Source: Prorocentrum cordatum
Lineage: Eukaryota > Sar > Dinophyceae > Prorocentrales > Prorocentraceae
Length of the DNA: 64,000 bases
NCBI GenBank assembly: GCA_963575745.1
Contig: CAUYUJ010003669.1
Coordinates: forward strand, 498,457 to 562,456
Direction of reading: 5' to 3'
Shown: piece after piece, positions 54,140 to 64,000 of the stretch
Position numbering within the stretch: the first letter of the stretch is position 1
How the letters are laid out: each line of letters begins with the position of its first letter
Translations under genes and position numbers: made by a program
Notes under the pieces: generated by a model
What the model was told of the DNA's origin: nothing
The model's database searches: none
Seen by the model: only the letters and a program-made list of their open reading frames with translations

Positions 54140-56350
54140 AAAAGAAGATGGACATGACAGGAAGGAACAATAGACTGTGACATAGCCACCCTGCGACCCG
54201 CCCAACCGCCCATCAACGAGCCAACCCGTCCGGGAACTAGCCCGCCAGCGAGCTCGACGGACGGACACGAGCCACACATTCCATCCAACATACGCCTGAG
54301 GCGACTGCCAACACCCTCCTACCCCACCTCTTCCTCCTGTTCCCCCTCATCCTACTTCTACGCATCCTCCCTCCTGCCTCGTCGAGGTAAAGCTCACAAT
54401 CTCTTAACGTCCCGGAGGCACAGGCCAGAAGCCTCTACAATATGTCTATGTCATGTCTAAAGCTCGTGTCTTCAGTCTTCCCACTCCCATTCTGCTTGAC
54501 CTCATCCTGCTCACCTCTCCCAATCGTCATCCCCAGCATCCTACTCCACTTAAACTCATCAAGTAATCGTGAAGTGGTCAATGTCTTCAAGCAAAAACTC
54601 CACTGCTGTCAACAGCAATACAATGTGTCAAAATACCAACACGTCAACCCTAAGCCATCCAACAGTCATCATCATGAGGCTTACGGAGCGCATGCTTTGG
54701 GACGCAACTTGGATAGTGTACCCTATGGAATGCACATGCTGATTCGGGATGCCAGTCTGGTGAAAGTTGCGAATGGTAGCCCTACTACTACTTCTATACT
54801 GGCACACAACATGCACTCGAAAAAACAGTCGCGGGGCTAAAGCCGCGCTGCTCAACACTTACGATTGGGCTGCGCTGGGCCTCCTGCTGCATACGATCCC
54901 CCAGAGAAGTGCCAAACCTGAGGCCGCGCCCGCCAGACACAACGAACGCAGGCCAATCGTTTCGCAGCACGGTGAAAAGCAAAGCTCGCCGAGGCCTCCA
55001 GAGGTTCGCCCTCCGCCACCCCGCGCGTGTGCGCCAGGAAGTGGAGGGAAAGAACACGATGGCCATGATCAAGACTGAACGCGGAAACGTCGGTTCCGAT
55101 CTTGGTCGATTCGCGAAGCATGCTCCTTAATCGGCGACGGCAGGCGTGGACCATGGCCAAGGTCGGCGTCGACAAGACCCCAGAACAATGACGTCGAGAT
55201 TGTTTCATGACATGGCCCCCGAAGGTCTAGACCACATCCCCGGGACTTGTTTTTCATCCCGAGTCGTCGTTTGAAGGCCCCGACGCGCGGCGAGAGACAC
55301 TGCAGTTCGAGAACTGCCATAAAACCTCACGTAGCGTTTTTTCCTTAGGGCGTGAGCATGACCGGGTTGGTCATAGTCATGGAGTTTTTTGGTCATGGCC
55401 ATCGCGCCTCTTCCTTCGAGGCGGCGCCAGCGCCGACGACCAGCGGCGCGGCGCAACTGCTCAGCCGAGGCTCGGCGCTGCTTCTACCGGCGGGCCAAAT
55501 GGTGCTGGCAGACTGCGGCGAGGTTGGCCACACCGGCTGCCGCGGGCGAGGGGCTGACATAGAGGAGCAACACAACTCATAAACATAATTTCTCAGAGGT
55601 CCGCACGGATCTATCGGATCGGCGCTGGACCCACCCTGGCTCGGCGCCGTCAAGGAAACCCAGCGACGATCCAAATAACCCGCGCGAAGCTCAAAGAAAT
55701 TATGTTCATGGCGTTCGTTTTTCGATCACAATGCCCCCTCTATCCCAAAGGACTGTGATACAATGGCGACACCAACCCCTAAGATCTGGGCGTTGGATTT
55801 GTTTCACACCAAATGTGTTGGCCATTTTCGGGCCCGGGGCCCACCTCAGATCGACCAGGTTCGGAAAATGCAGCAGACCATGGTAAATAATGTTCTGGTC
55901 GCTATTGTTCGCGATGTGTTTTTGTTCGCAACGTCGGATCTTAGGTTAGTAGGCAACCACGTGTGAATCCGACACCTGCAGGTCGGACTTCTGAAAACTA
56001 GCTGGGGTTCAGAAGCTGGGTCATGTCTGCAAACAGAGTGGACACCAGCAGGGGTGTGCGAGATCCCGGCGCCGATTGTACCCGCAGGTGTACAATGGAG
56101 GCCAGTCCACAAGAAACCTTCCACAAGAAATCCAACCCTGAGACCCAAGGACCTCCATGGATTTTTGGTGTGGGAACGTCACGCTTTCCATCGCAAAAGC
56201 ATCGAAACCCAAGAAACCCAGGGCACACTGGAGGCAAGCAGGGTGTTTCTCGGCATGGGCTTCCACTGTAGCGTTGGACAACAGGCGCAAGTCAGAGACG
56301 GGGCACCTGCTTCTCGAAGCGCCGGCGGCGGTCCGTGCGCCGTGCCGCTG
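54140..56350. other. Unassigned
   Basis: Mixed sequence. Minus frame 54852-55208 and plus frame 55763-55966 are open but carry no recognised domain. No repeats of note. Confidence 0.3.
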
Positions 56351-57295
56351 CTAGTCCATGCCCTTCACGTACATGGCCACCGCGGCCAGCACGACCACCA
56401 GGATGCTGCCGACGGCGACCCAAGGGACCCCTTGCTTGGACTGCTCGCCCCATTCGTCCCAGCTCTCGTCCCACCCCTGGGGGAGGGGGCAACGTCACAC
56501 CCCCGGCTCAGGGGTGGGTGGGGCATCGAACTGGAATCGGCGATATTCGCCGATAGATCGGCGATGGGCCCCCCAAAACGATCACACGTTCCTGGGCGGG
56601 CCGCTATTGGCGATAAATAAATGGTTGGGGGTCGATGCGCTGCCACCTGAACTTATTCCCCCCCCCATACGTTGCCCCGAATCCTCGTCCCAGCCGCCCT
56701 TGTCGTCCCAGCCGCCCTTGTCGTCCCAGCCGCCCTTGTCGTCCCAGCCGCCCTTGTCATCCCAGCCCCAGTCGTCCTCCGGCGGCGGCGAAGGGCCCGA
56801 GGATAGCTGCTCTTCGTGCAGCTTGTCCAGCTCCGACAACGCGTCCATGGGGGCATCGACACCGACCTTCTCGCCCACCTTCGCGAAAACGTCCCGCAAT
56901 TCCTCGGGCAGAGGGCGCCCGAACCCAGGCGGCTTGCCCTTGTCCTTGCCCTTGCCTTTGTCCTTGTCCTTGTCTTTGTCCTTGTCCTTGTCCTTGCCCT
57001 TGCCTTTGTCTTTGTCCTTGTCCTTGTCCTTGCCCTTACCCTTGTCCTTGTCCTTGTCTTTGTCCTTGTCCTTGTCCTTCCCATCTCCCTTGCCGCCGCC
57101 TCCTTGCTTCTCAAGAAGCGTCTCGCCCCCGACTGTAATGAAACACTCGCCCTTCTCCTTGGCCTCGGTCTTCGTGACGTCTACCTTATCACCATACGTC
57201 TCCTTCAGCTTGTCGATGAACAAGTTCACCTTCGGCACAAAAGAGCAGGTGTAGCACATGTCCACAGTCACCTTGACTTTCTCGTCGCCGCCCAT
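56351..57295 (-). CDS. SelW/Rdx-like (thioredoxin-fold) protein with KD repeats and C-terminal membrane anchor
   Basis: Start is ATG 57295 (MGGDEKVKVTVDMCYTCSFV), preceded by CCTTGCAG, a good trans-splice acceptor. Residues 7-66 resemble the SelW/SelT/SelH (Rdx) family: beta strand, C14-Y-T-C17 redox pair where selenoproteins have CxxU, helix FIDKLKETYG, then GECFITVGGETLLEKQ-GGG. Residues 69-120 are KDKDKGKGKD repeats; PLPEELRDVFAKVGEKVG is helical; then GGWDDK repeats (18-bp unit, 56690-56770). A polypyrimidine-CAG acceptor at 56477 opens a last exon, GWDESWDEWGEQSKQG then VPWVAVGSILVVVLAAVAMY, a membrane helix, ending VKGMD-TAG at 56351. The donor is unclear: no in-phase GT; a GA donor at 56683 would fit. 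Likely a tail-anchored redox protein; substrate unknown. Confidence 0.65.
56538..56556. repeat. Short palindrome in the presumed intron
   Basis: ATCGGCGATATTCGCCGAT, 8-bp perfect arms. The word ATCGGCGAT also fills the core of the foldback at 3647-3838. Confidence 0.7.
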
Positions 57296-58319
57296 GGCTG
57301 CAAGGCGCGGGCCTGCGCTGCCTGGAGAGAGCCGCGGCGGATGAGGTCCGTCAGGACTGCGTGCGGGGTAGCGGGGCGCCGCCGGCCAGCGCTTCGGCCA
57401 GAAGGGCCTGATCACAGACGTATCGAAAGTAAATTGTGGGAGACATGGTGTCGCGGGATGCGGCTGGCGTGCATACATTTCTGTTGAAGCGTATTTGGGT
57501 TTGTCAATGTCTCTTCTGCTGGAATGCATGGATAACTAATGTGTGCTAACGTATGCTCGACATGCCGTGGATGTCCAGCGCGGTCATGCACTCGCGTGCG
57601 GTTTCTGCGATTCTCTGTAGAAGCGAACGCTGCAATCTGATAGTTTGAAATGAACGAACGCGCATGTCTAACATGGCTTGTTTGAAATGATGGGGGGCGA
57701 TTCCATATTCCCTTCGATAACCTGATTCCATGGGGCACTGAACGATGAGGCAGAGCCATCTGCAAAAGGCAATACGGAAAGGTGAACTGATCAGTCCGAG
57801 CTCGGCTGGGTGGGGGGGTCGATTTTTTCGGAAAAAAAAGGATGTACGACACGATGCCCTGATGCGTCCTCAGGTAGAGGCTGCAAAAAGGTAGGCGTGC
57901 TGGTGGCCTTGCCTCTGCCGGCGCGCCAGTGGCGCGTAGCCCTTAATCAATTAAATAGTCAGGCCGCGAGAGGCCGCCGCGGCCAAGCCTGGCCGCAAAC
58001 AGCCGGTCAGGCAGGCCTCCGCCCCGCAGCCCAGGCTCCGGGGCCCAGGACGCGCCCTCCGTCCTGGGGTTCCACAACCCTGGACGCCAAGGGCGCCCCA
58101 GACAGCAATGGGCAGCCCCTGTGTATCGAAGCATAGCTGTCTTGTGACGTCACGCATGAATGCTGAACTTTTTAATACGCCTACGCGTCTGTAAGGGATG
58201 CAAGGCCGCAGTCAGTCAGTCAGTCAGGACGCGTCCTCCGTCCTGGGGATTCTTTCAGGGGGCCACAGCCGAAGGTTCGGGTCTCTCTTGGGCGCTGCCA
58301 GGCGCTCCCTGCTGGGTCT
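57296..58319. other. Upstream of the SelW-like gene; unassigned
   Basis: 57296-57345 holds several CAG sites suited to spliced-leader addition. Further up, no gene or repeat is recognised. Confidence 0.35.
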
Positions 58320-59210
58320 CGGAGCTACGAATGGCCCAAGACGGCCAAAGAGGAACCCAAGAGGCCCCCGAGACGTTCCAAGAGCGCCCCGAATCGCCCG
58401 AAGATCGCTCTACGACCTCGCTGGCTTGTTCGTTCTTCCTCCTACTATGTCCTCTTTCCCCATCGCCGTTGGTGCATCCTAGGGAGATCTTGGGGTCCCC
58501 TTGGGCCGTCTTGGGAGACTCTCGGGATGTCCTCGGGCCTCCTTGAGCCGTTTTAAACGGTTTAAGAGAGATTGCAACACGATGATCGAAACATAATTTA
58601 AAATATGCAATGATTGATATTGTTCGCTTAATTAAGAAGGTCCCCAGAGAAACCACCACCATAGCCCCGAATCGCCCGAAGATCGCTCTAAGACGACCAG
58701 GAGGGTCTCCAGACGGCTCAAGAGGCCCCCGAAGACACCCGAAGAGGGCTTCAAGAGGGCTCCAATAGGCCCCTCAAGAAGGCTCCGAATAATTTATGTG
58801 CGGTGCGTTTTTCACGGATGTTCGCGTTCTCCCCTTGCTGGAGTCTTCGACGCTCCAAGTCGGCACAGGAGGCCTTCAAAATCACCCCAAGACGGCCCGA
58901 GGCGCCCCAAAGAGGGCACCCAGACTGCCCAAGAGGGCCCCGAGAGCGCCCCAGATGCCCCCAAGACAGCGGCCCAAGATGGCCCCAAGAGAGGCCGAAG
59001 AGAAGGTCCCGCGGGAGAAAGCGAAGGCGCCCTCCCTGGGGCTAAGATAGCCTCAGAGCCCGCGAAAAAAGTCCCTGAGAGGGCCCAAAGGCCCTCCCAA
59101 GAGGCACCAAGATGACCCCAAGAGGCCCCCCCAAAAGGAGCACAAAGGCATCAAAAAAGGCCCCCCAAGGGGCCTCCAAGAGGCCCCAAACAAGCCTCCA
59201 AGATGCTTCC
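58320..59210 (+). repeat. CCAAGANGGCC-type block, interrupted by an insertion
   Basis: Units run from 58320 to 58412, are broken by the insert at 58413-58664, and resume to 58790 and again 58880-59210. Confidence 0.8.
58387..58690 (+). mobile_element. SINE-like insertion with 26-bp target duplication, copy 1
   Basis: The 26 bases starting CCCCGAATCGCCCGAAGATC and ending GCTCTA occur at 58387-58412 and exactly again at 58665-58690. Between them is a 252-bp insert beginning CGACCTCGCTGGCTTGTTCG and ending AAACCACCACCATAG. Its CCAAGA-type part lies on the opposite strand to the surrounding block. The end (ACC)n varies in copy 2 (two instead of three ACC), like a SINE tail. No convincing Pol III boxes were seen. 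Confidence 0.75.
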
Positions 59211-59439
59211 AATCATCGTTTTAGCGGGGAGCACCCCGTGAGGCTCCCGCGAGGGCCTCGGACCCACGACCCAGGCACGAACGATCGACGCAAAGGTATC
59301 ATCCCAAGACGCAACCGGGGGGCATCCCAAGAAACCACGACAGGCATCCACGACTTTGGCACGGAGGCCGGATTGGCCCAAGGCCACTGGACCTGCTTGG
59401 GACGCACAGCGCAGCAGAATTCACATACTTTATGATAGC

Positions 59440-59686
59440 ACGACCTCGCTGGCTTGTTCGTTCTTCCTCCTACTATGTCCTCTCTCCCCATCGCCGTTGG
59501 TGCATCCTAGGGAGATCTTGGGGTCCCCTTGGGCCGTCTTGGGAGACTCTCGGGATGTCCTCGGGCCTCCTTGAGCCGTCTTAAACGGTTTAAGAGAGAT
59601 TGCAACACGATGATCGAAACATAATTTAAAATATGCAATGATTGATATTGCTCGCTTAATTAAGAAGGTCCCCAGAGAAACCACCA
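59440..59686 (+). mobile_element. SINE-like insertion, copy 2
   Basis: 247 bases identical to 58412-58658 except three substitutions (about 98.8%), no indels. It starts at the same base as copy 1 (ACGACCTCGCTGG). No target duplication found around this copy. Confidence 0.85.
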
Positions 59687-59699
59687 TGGTCGACTATCT

Positions 59700-60075
59700 C
59701 GATGGTGCTCTTGGACCGTTTGGACAAGCCACTGTCCGAATGGTTTGCTCTCCCCTTTGGGCCACCCACTTTCCAGAATCACGTGTTTTCCCTGTCTGGA
59801 CCGCCCGTTGTCCGAACGATGCGTTTTCGCAACTTGGACCGTCCATCTGTGCTCGGATCTGCCACAAAGAGAGTGTGCGTAAACCGTGTGTTTTCACCGT
59901 TTGGACCGCCCGCTCTTCAGGACCATGCGTCTTGCCCGTTTGGACCGTCCGCTGTCCGAATGCAGTGGATTCCCCGTTTGGACCGCCCGCGTTGCAGAAC
60001 CATACGTATTACCTCTGTGGACCTAATGTGCTCTCGGGCCGTTTTCGAGCTCAATTGTTGTTTTGTGCTGTTCCC
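59700..60075 (+). repeat. Degenerate ~50-bp repeat (TTTGGACCG)
   Basis: CCGTTTGGACCGCCCG and CTGTCCGAA words recur about seven times at roughly 50-base spacing with variable TGCGTTTTC ends. Confidence 0.65.
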
Positions 60076-60129
60076 CAAACAATGTTTGCATTTAGGGGTT
60101 CTTACTTGGCTTAACCGTCTCGGGGTGAA

Positions 60130-60245
60130 TGGCGGTTTTTGCGGGCGGTGCCGCCAGTCGCCGCCGTCGCCGACGCCGTCGCCGCCGTTCGGGGCGAGTG
60201 GCGGCTTTTGCGGGCGGTGCCGCCCGTCGCCGCCGTCGCCGTCGC
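60130..60245 (+). repeat. 69-bp tandem duplication, GCC-rich
   Basis: TGGCGGTTTTTGCGGGCGGT at 60130 and TGGCGGCTTTTGCGGGCGGT at 60199, each followed by GCCGCC-GTCGCC runs. Confidence 0.85.
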
Positions 60246-60332
60246 ATGGATTGCACCACGAAGATTCTCATTTCTCTCATAAAAAATTACCCCAGTGCGA
60301 CTCTACCTAGAAGTTGGAGCCCCTAGGAAAAC

Positions 60333-60732
60333 AGCATTAGTTGCTATGCTATGGTATGCTATGCTATGCCATGCTAGTATGCGCTATGATGTGCTATGCT
60401 ATGCTATGGTATGCAATGATGTGCTAGGCTATGCTATGCTAGTATATGCTATGCTAAGCTCTGATACGCCATGCTTCGCAGTGCTATGCTAGTCTATGCT
60501 ATGCTATACTAAGCTGCAGAATGCTATGATATGCTATGCTATGATATGCTGCGCTATGTTATGCTCTGCTATGATATGATTGGCTATGTTATGCTATGCT
60601 ATGCTATGCTAATGCAGCGCAGCGCTATGCTAAGCAACGCTGAGCTAAGCTAACCCTCTAGGCAGACCCTCGCTGCAGTTGCTTTGCCTTTGCTTTGCTG
60701 CTGTGCTATGCTATGCTATGCTCTGCTTTGCT
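60333..60732 (+). repeat. TATGC pentanucleotide array
   Basis: CTATG/ATGCT units with substitutions over 400 bases, running into the assembly gap. Confidence 0.95.
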
Positions 60733-60832
60733 NNNNNNNNNNNNNNNNNNNNNNNNNNNNNNNNNNNNNNNNNNNNNNNNNNNNNNNNNNNNNNNNNNNN
60801 NNNNNNNNNNNNNNNNNNNNNNNNNNNNNNNN
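60733..60832. other. Assembly gap, 100 N
   Basis: Exactly 100 N between a pentanucleotide array and a CTC array; the true length is unknown. Confidence 1.
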
Positions 60833-60948
60833 CTCCTCCTCCTCCTCCTCCTCCTCCTCCCCATTGTTATACTTCTGCTCGTCCTCTTCCTCCTTCTTCT
60901 CCCTCTCCTTCTCCTCCTCATCCTCCTCGTCCTCTCCTTCCCCCTTGA
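60833..60948 (+). repeat. CTC homopyrimidine tract
   Basis: CTC run from the gap edge, then CTT/CTC mixture. Confidence 0.9.
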
Positions 60949-61480
60949 GCTGGTACCTCTCCACGCTTCGAAATGCGGCAAGCAAGTCCCTGGCCCCAGA
61001 CCCCCGAGCACGCGACTTTTCACGGCGTGGAACCTCGGCGGTCTGGATCCAGTCCCTGGGGCCAGCGTCTCATCCCGAGTTGCTATCTGACGGTCCTGGG
61101 GGCCGGTAGTCGACGAGTGCGTTCCACTTCTCGCAAAGTGCCTACTCGCAAACGTCCGAAAAAGAATGCGTTTTCCTTTTGTGTGAAATGTCGCAGATCC
61201 CCCGCGGCGGATCCAGGTCATTTGCGAGTAGTTACTTTGCGAGTATTGGAACGCGCTCGTTGAGGTAAGGGCCCCAAGAGGCCGAAAGTAGAGAAACACC
61301 TCGCGTTGGTTCGTGCACGACCCGAGGGGACCTGGGGTCGGCGCCTCGATGCGCACGTCGGCCACGCCAGGGCGACGCGCACGCTTGGAAACCTTTTTTT
61401 TTATAGTGTGCGCTTTCAGTCGGGCATGTCCCTCTATAGGAGGGATCTGTAGAACTAGTCCAACTATCGCCAGGGGACCA
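60949..61480. other. Unassigned, with dispersed repeat copy 2 at 61008-61110 (minus)
   Basis: The minus strand at 61008-61110 matches 45307-45405. The rest shows no feature. Confidence 0.45.
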
Positions 61481-61662
61481 TTTGTTCCCCACATCCAAAG
61501 TGGGGTTCTTGTTTTCTCTGCACACCCCGCGCAGGAACACTCACCCCACCCCCTCTCCTCTTCTGCCTTCGCACACTCACTCACTCGCTCACTCATGGTT
61601 CTTCTTGTTCCCCACATCCAAAGTGGGGTTCTTGTTTTCTCTGCACACCCCCGCGCAGGAGA
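61481..61662 (+). repeat. Hairpin-bearing direct repeat, two copies
   Basis: TTGTTCCCCACATCCAAAGT then GGGGTTCTTGTTTTCTCTGC and ACACCCC-GCGCAGGA occurs at 61481-61536 and 61606-61662. CCCCAC-ATCCAAA-GTGGGG forms a 6-bp hairpin. A third, truncated copy starts at 63970 and leaves the window. Confidence 0.85.
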
Positions 61663-61674
61663 GAGATCTCACTC

Positions 61675-61875
61675 ACCCCCTCTTCTCCTCGCACTCATTC
61701 ACACACACATCATCATCACTCGCACTCTCTCACACGCTCACGAACATCATCGTCATCATCGGTATCGGCATCATCCTCATTCAAACATCATCATCGCCAC
61801 CACCACCCACAATCAATCATCATCCTCTTCACCACTCATATTCACCACCACTCATCATCCTCATCCTCATCATCG
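61675..61875 (+). repeat. TCA/CAT-rich microsatellite
   Basis: ACTCAC words followed by CATCATCATCG and TCACCACTCATCATCC. Confidence 0.8.
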
Positions 61876-61888
61876 TTGAGTAAAGTGT

Positions 61889-62985
61889 GAGGAAGTCTCA
61901 GGCGGGAGCCCCCTCCCTATGGGGCCCGCAGATCATGTTGGTAATCCGAGCGGGTCATCGGAACCCTGTAACTGTCGTCACTTTTGGGCTCCCACCAGCC
62001 TGGAAAGGGATGCGACTCGCGCGCGGTCCGGCCTCGTCTGTGTGAGTGAATTTGGGAGGAAGTCTCAGGCGGGAGCCCCCTCCCTATGGGGCCCGCAGAT
62101 CATGTTGGTAATCCGAGCGGGTCATCGGAACCCTGTAACTGTCGTCACTTTTGGGCTCCCCAGGCCTGAAAATGGAGGAAGTCTCAGGCGGGAGCCTCGT
62201 CTGTGAGTGAATTGGAAGGAAGTCTCAGGCGGGAGCTCCCTCCCTTTGGGGCCCGCAAAATCATGTTGTAATCCGAGGGGTTCATCGGAACCCTGTAAAC
62301 GGTGTCTTTTCACTTTTGGGATCGTCAGCCTGAATTTTGGGAGGAAGTCTCTGGCGGGGGAGCCTCGTCTTTGGAGTGAATGTGGAAGAAGCTCTCAGGG
62401 GAGCCCCCTCCCTATGGGGCACACAGATCATGTTCATGTTGGTAAATCCGAGCGGGTCATCGGAACCCTGTAACTGTTCGTCACTTTTGGGCTCCTCAAG
62501 CCTGAATTTGGAGGAAGTCTCAGGCGGGAGCCTCGTCTGTGTTTGAACTGCGAGGAAGTCTAAGGCGGGAGCCCCCTCCCTATGGGGCCCGCAAATCATG
62601 TTGGTAATCCGAGCGGGTCATCGGAAACCTGTAACTGTCGTCACTTTTGGGCTCGTCAAGCCTGAATTTGGAGGAAGTCTCTGGCGGGAGCCTCGTCTTT
62701 GAGTGAATTGTGAAGAAGTCTCAGGCGGGAGCCCCCTCCCTATGGGGCCCGCAGATCATGTTGGTAATCCGAGCGGGTCATCGGAACCCTGTAACTGTCG
62801 TCACTATTGGGCTCCTCAAGCCTGAATATGGAGGAAGTCTCAGGCGGGAGCCTCGTCTGTGAGTGAACTGCGAGGAAGTCTCAGGCGGGAGCCCCCTCCC
62901 TATGGGGCCCGCAGATCATGTTGGTAATCCGAGCAGGTCATCCAAAACCTGTAACTGTCGTCAATGTTGGGTTCTCGCGCTGCCA
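61889..62985 (+). repeat. ~163-bp satellite, 7 copies
   Basis: GGAAGTCTCAGGCGGGAGCC marks start near 61891, 62058, 62219, 62384, 62554, 62713 and 62874 (159-170 apart). Each unit has CCCCTCCCTATGGGGCCCGC, GTAATCCGAGCGGGTCATCG and GAACCCTGTAACTGTCGTCA. In most units the GGAAGTCTC word recurs once more before GCCTCGTCTGTGAGTGAA. Confidence 0.9.
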
Positions 62986-63038
62986 GAACGCAGTTCCCGG
63001 GCCACACTTTGGATGCAACAAGGAAGTTTTTGGGCTCC

Positions 63039-63746
63039 TCAGGTCGCCGAGGTGCTGCGACAGGGCGCCGAAGGCGCCGACGACGACGGCCAGGCCGAGG
63101 CGCGGGCGCGGAGCTTGCTGATGTTCAGGCCCAGCGAAGGGGAGTTCACATGGCAGAGCTCGGGGGCGCACAGCGTGCGCCGCTCGGGGTTCACCCTGAC
63201 GGCCCCCCGCGTCCTACCTGACATCCACGCTCGCCGGGCCAGGACGCGCGACAAGGGCGTCACATCGACTGCGCTGAGAGAGACAGAGACGAGGACGCTG
63301 CCGCACGGCATGTCGGACGAGCATGTGGTGGCTGGCAACTCTACGTAATTGTTCTCCCGCGCCACGGTGCATGCGGAACATGCTGATTCACGCGGCCGCC
63401 GCCGCGGGGGGGGGAGAGTTTCCTGGCAGCTGCGGGCCGCCGGCGTCCTCTGGGCGAATGCGGTCCTGGAGTTTCGACAAGAGAAACGGTCTTGTTCCAG
63501 GGCGTTAAGGCGAAGCAGCTCGCGGCAGAGCTGGGCTTCGTGCTTGCCCTGCCTCCGCCTGAGCGCGGCTGCGCCTCGCTCGAAGCCCGCGGGGTTGTCC
63601 CAACGGCTTGGTCTTGCGCGCCAACGGCTCGCGGGGTTGTCCCGACAGCCTGGCCCGCGGGGTTGTCCCAACGGCTGCGCGACGTGACCTGTAGAGAACG
63701 CTCCTGTGCTGGCCGTGGCGGCGACGGCGCCGAGGAACATCGACAT
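63039..63746 (-). CDS. Open frame, possible unknown protein fragment
   Basis: 236 codons on minus. The N-terminal third is affected by three repeats of GCGGGGTTGTCCCAACGGC (63587-63680 on plus), but the middle and end (LCRELLRLNALEQDRFSCRN, SDMPCGSVLVSVSLSAVDVT and RRTLCAPELCHVNSPSLGLN) look protein-like. No family recognised; at this GC content an open frame of this size is weak evidence. Confidence 0.2.
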   Translation of the reverse strand: MSMFLGAVAATASTGAFSTGHVAQPLGQPRGPGCRDNPASRWRARPSRWDNPAGFERGAAALRRRQGKHEAQLCRELLRLNALEQDRFSCRNSRTAFAQRTPAARSCQETLPPPRRRPRESACSACTVARENNYVELPATTCSSDMPCGSVLVSVSLSAVDVTPLSRVLARRAWMSGRTRGAVRVNPERRTLCAPELCHVNSPSLGLNISKLRARASAWPSSSAPSAPCRSTSAT

Positions 63747-64000
63747 GCGCGCTCATGCAACAGGAAGGGGAGGAGGTGGCGGGGCGCGGAACAAACAGGG
63801 GGGCGAGGATGGGGACAACGTAAGGAGTGGAAGGGGGGCCCGCGCCAAGGCGAGAGGAAATATACGCAGAAGAGACAGCCGGGACGCCTCACCAACCACG
63901 AGGACGACGGTGATGGCTTTTTCCAGATTCGCCCAGAGGATTCTTATGTGGGGTTCTTCCGTCGGAGTAATTCCCCACATCCAAAGTGGGGTTCTTGTTT
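63747..64000. other. Unassigned end of window; third hairpin repeat from 63970
   Basis: Ends within CCCCACATCCAAAGTGGGGT, the hairpin repeat of 61481-61662. Confidence 0.6.

Noticed and set aside
58255-58662. 135-codon minus ORF repeated at 59430-59687
   Set aside because: The frame is shared because the 247-bp element is duplicated; the peptide is mostly translation of a CCAAGA segment and there is no sign of selection.

Overview
The window looks like nuclear DNA of a dinoflagellate. The best evidence is a minus-strand non-LTR retrotransposon whose order (AP endonuclease, reverse transcriptase with YADD, C2H2 zinc finger, then a C5-methyltransferase-like GGPPC domain ending in a Pro-rich tail) matches elements I know from Symbiodiniaceae and Prorocentrum. 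High GC, abundant long microsatellites and very low gene density fit this. I cannot name the species; a Prorocentrum-like source is a guess. There is one 100-base N gap, so this is scaffold sequence.

Layout. 1-634 is the 5' part of a copia-like Gag ORF on the minus strand, cut by the window edge. 1.5-11 kb is repeats: CTC tracts, a 71-bp tandem, a 192-bp foldback, two copies of a small terminal-inverted-repeat element, and a ~90-bp satellite split by a block of 32-bp repeats. 11.2-18.2 kb is the decayed LINE (minus). 19.9-23.6 kb holds frameshifted minus-strand coding remnants of unknown family. 23.6-25.2 kb is a composite element with a satellite core, found again at 39.1-39.9 kb. 26.4-28.2 kb holds more minus-strand coding remnants, one ending like a cytosine methyltransferase. 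28.6-30.2 kb is a stack of microsatellites and minisatellites. 33.1-34.6 kb is a 90-bp minisatellite. About 43.1-43.7 kb has an RNase H domain from another retroelement (minus). 50.1-50.3 kb has one exon-like ORF. 56.35-57.3 kb is the only gene that looks intact: a SelW/Rdx-like protein with charged repeats and a C-terminal membrane anchor (minus). 58.3-64 kb has a SINE-like insertion with a 26-bp target duplication, pentanucleotide and ~163-bp satellites, and the gap.

Across the whole window, more than a dozen blocks of a degenerate CCAAGANGGCC-type repeat occur, almost all with the C/A-rich strand on plus, while every recognisable coding piece is on minus. Most long open frames are products of GC-rich simple repeats and are not genes. 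No rRNA, tRNA, CRISPR or bacterial-type operon was seen.

Functionally, nothing here forms a pathway: one cellular gene sits in a field of retroelement remains and satellites. Most disruptions in the coding remnants are single-base shifts, several at homopolymers, so either decay or assembly error could explain them.
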